Shown piece after piece: positions 5,168 through 5,805 of a stretch of 5,805 bases of DNA (position 1 is its first letter; every line of letters starts with the position of its first letter). This DNA is from Clostridia bacterium. Lineage in GTDB: Bacteria > Bacillota > Clostridia > Oscillospirales > Acutalibacteraceae. The DNA is taken from positions 1 through 5,805 of the forward strand of contig JAFWCS010000040.1 in NCBI GenBank assembly GCA_017534365.1. The letters are read 5' to 3'. Position numbers and translations under genes: made by a program. The notes beneath the pieces are model-generated. The model worked only from the letters and a program-made list of their open reading frames with translations. It had not been told where the DNA came from and searched no databases.

Positions 5168-5216
5168 CAGAACCACCTGCCGGCGGCGGGTGGTTCTGTC
5201 CTGTGTGTTTGATTTT
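5168..5216 (+). terminator. bidirectional intrinsic terminator between convergent genes
   Basis: A 10-bp perfect stem (5168-5177 with 5189-5198) can extend by four more pairs (5178-5181 with 5185-5188, one G-T) to a GGC loop. It starts 10 bases after the deacetylase stop. On the + strand a T-rich but interrupted tail (GTGTGTTTGATTTT) follows. On the minus strand the stem is followed by CTTTTCGATT, serving the transporter gene that ends at 5215. Confidence 0.8.
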
Positions 5217-5805
5217 AAGCCTCTTTCTGATCCTGCAGTTCTTTCTCTAGGGCGGCGCGTCTGGCGCGCATCTGCTCGAGATCCATATACATGCGTTCGC
5301 GCGTCTCCTTATCAATATTATAGAAGAGCATCGGCAGCAGCGCGAGGAAATCGAAAATAAGATGCGGGCCGAAAGCGATCAGGAACAGACGCCATTTGGT
5401 CTCCTGCGTCTGGATGGCAGTCTCGCCGATCTCATACTTCGCCCAATCCTGCAGCAGATGCGCGTTGACGATGCGCAGGATGGCATCCTTGATCTTGACG
5501 AAATAGCCGTTGATCAGATTGATCGTCGCCTCCACGCGGAAACCGTTTTTCCATTCGCAGTAGTCGAGCACTTCGTAATTGATCTCCTGCCCGACGATGC
5601 CTTTCGTTGCGTAAAACACCATTTCGAGCAGGTTGCCCATGCCGAAAGCAATCGACATCGGCAGCTTTTTCTGATAAAAGCCGTTCTTTTCGCCGCCGAT
5701 CAGGCCCGTGAAGAAAAACAGCGCTTCGCTCACGAAGATGGAGCCGTTGGAGAAATACCAGAGCATTTTGGTCGAGAAGCGTTCGCGGAATTTCGGGGCA
5801 AAGGC
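5215..5805 (-). CDS. GPH-type (MFS_2) sugar:cation symporter, C-terminal part
   Basis: The frame is open to the right edge, so the true start lies outside the window. 196 residues are visible, ending at TAA (5217-5215). The hallmark is Y-E-V-L-D-Y-C-E-W-K-N-G-F-R-V-E-A (about 77-93), matching the D-x-x-D-Y-x-E-W-K-T-G-x-R-x-E-(G/A) signature between the last helices of glycoside-pentoside-hexuronide:cation symporters. A hydrophobic final helix (about 140-163) is followed by a charged cytoplasmic coiled tail (E-Q-M-R-A-R-R-A-A-L-E-K-E-L). Full-length family members have about 450-500 residues, so roughly the last 40% is present. The segment expected to be the penultimate helix (about 94-118) carries several Lys, Arg and Asp residues, more polar than usual. 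The substrate (a sugar or glycoside) cannot be told. An ATG at 5766 is internal, not the start. Confidence 0.82.
   Translation of the reverse strand, partial: AFAPKFRERFSTKMLWYFSNGSIFVSEALFFFTGLIGGEKNGFYQKKLPMSIAFGMGNLLEMVFYATKGIVGQEINYEVLDYCEWKNGFRVEATINLINGYFVKIKDAILRIVNAHLLQDWAKYEIGETAIQTQETKWRLFLIAFGPHLIFDFLALLPMLFYNIDKETRERMYMDLEQMRARRAALEKELQDQKEA

Noticed and set aside
4232..5176. 314-codon minus-strand reading frame opposite the deacetylase
   Set aside because: It is Arg- and Gly-rich with no motifs, whereas the + frame carries every expected NodB/PdaA motif and a lipobox.

Overview
The window looks like chromosomal DNA from a GC-rich (roughly 55-60%) low-copy Firmicute of the class Clostridia, plausibly an Oscillospiraceae/Ruminococcaceae-type gut anaerobe. 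This is an inference from strong AGGAGG-type ribosome binding sites, GTG starts, a sortase-type surface protein, a Clostridia-style transmembrane beta-propeller protein behind an ECF sigma factor, and a PdaA-like deacetylase. No rRNA, tRNA, CRISPR array, insertion sequence or phage gene is visible.

Layout. A probable tail of an upstream + strand gene (1-27) ends at a strong hairpin terminator (42-86). A minus-strand block follows, described here in transcription order from right to left. First comes an ECF sigma factor (4084-3539, GTG start) and, two bases after its stop, a membrane-anchored beta-propeller protein (3536-1512) that looks like its anti-sigma/sensor partner. After a hairpin-rich intergenic stretch (1199-1511) comes a small secreted protein with a sortase-type anchor (1186-620). 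It has six perfect octapeptide repeats, its own consensus sigma-A promoter and a 17-bp palindrome in the leader. An intrinsic terminator (544-579) follows, and then a single-domain EamA/DMT membrane protein (530-105) whose start lies only 13 bases beyond that terminator's T-run.

Divergent from the sigma factor, across a 135-bp AT-rich control region (4085-4219), is a + strand lipoprotein of the PdaA-type polysaccharide deacetylase family (4220-5158). It converges on a minus-strand gene for the C-terminal part of a GPH-type (MFS_2) sugar:cation symporter (5215-5805, cut by the window edge). A hairpin terminator that can work both ways (5168-5214) lies between them.

Working together. The most coherent unit is a cell-envelope one: an ECF sigma factor, a transmembrane protein with a large external beta-propeller, a divergently transcribed lipid-anchored peptidoglycan deacetylase and a wall-anchored repeat protein. 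That the sigma/propeller pair controls the neighbouring envelope genes is inference; the sequence shows only the arrangement and the domain signatures. Nothing here is a clearly unprecedented system. The best candidates for a second look are the sigma/propeller pair, the palindrome at the repeat-protein promoter and the terminator placed directly in front of the EamA gene.
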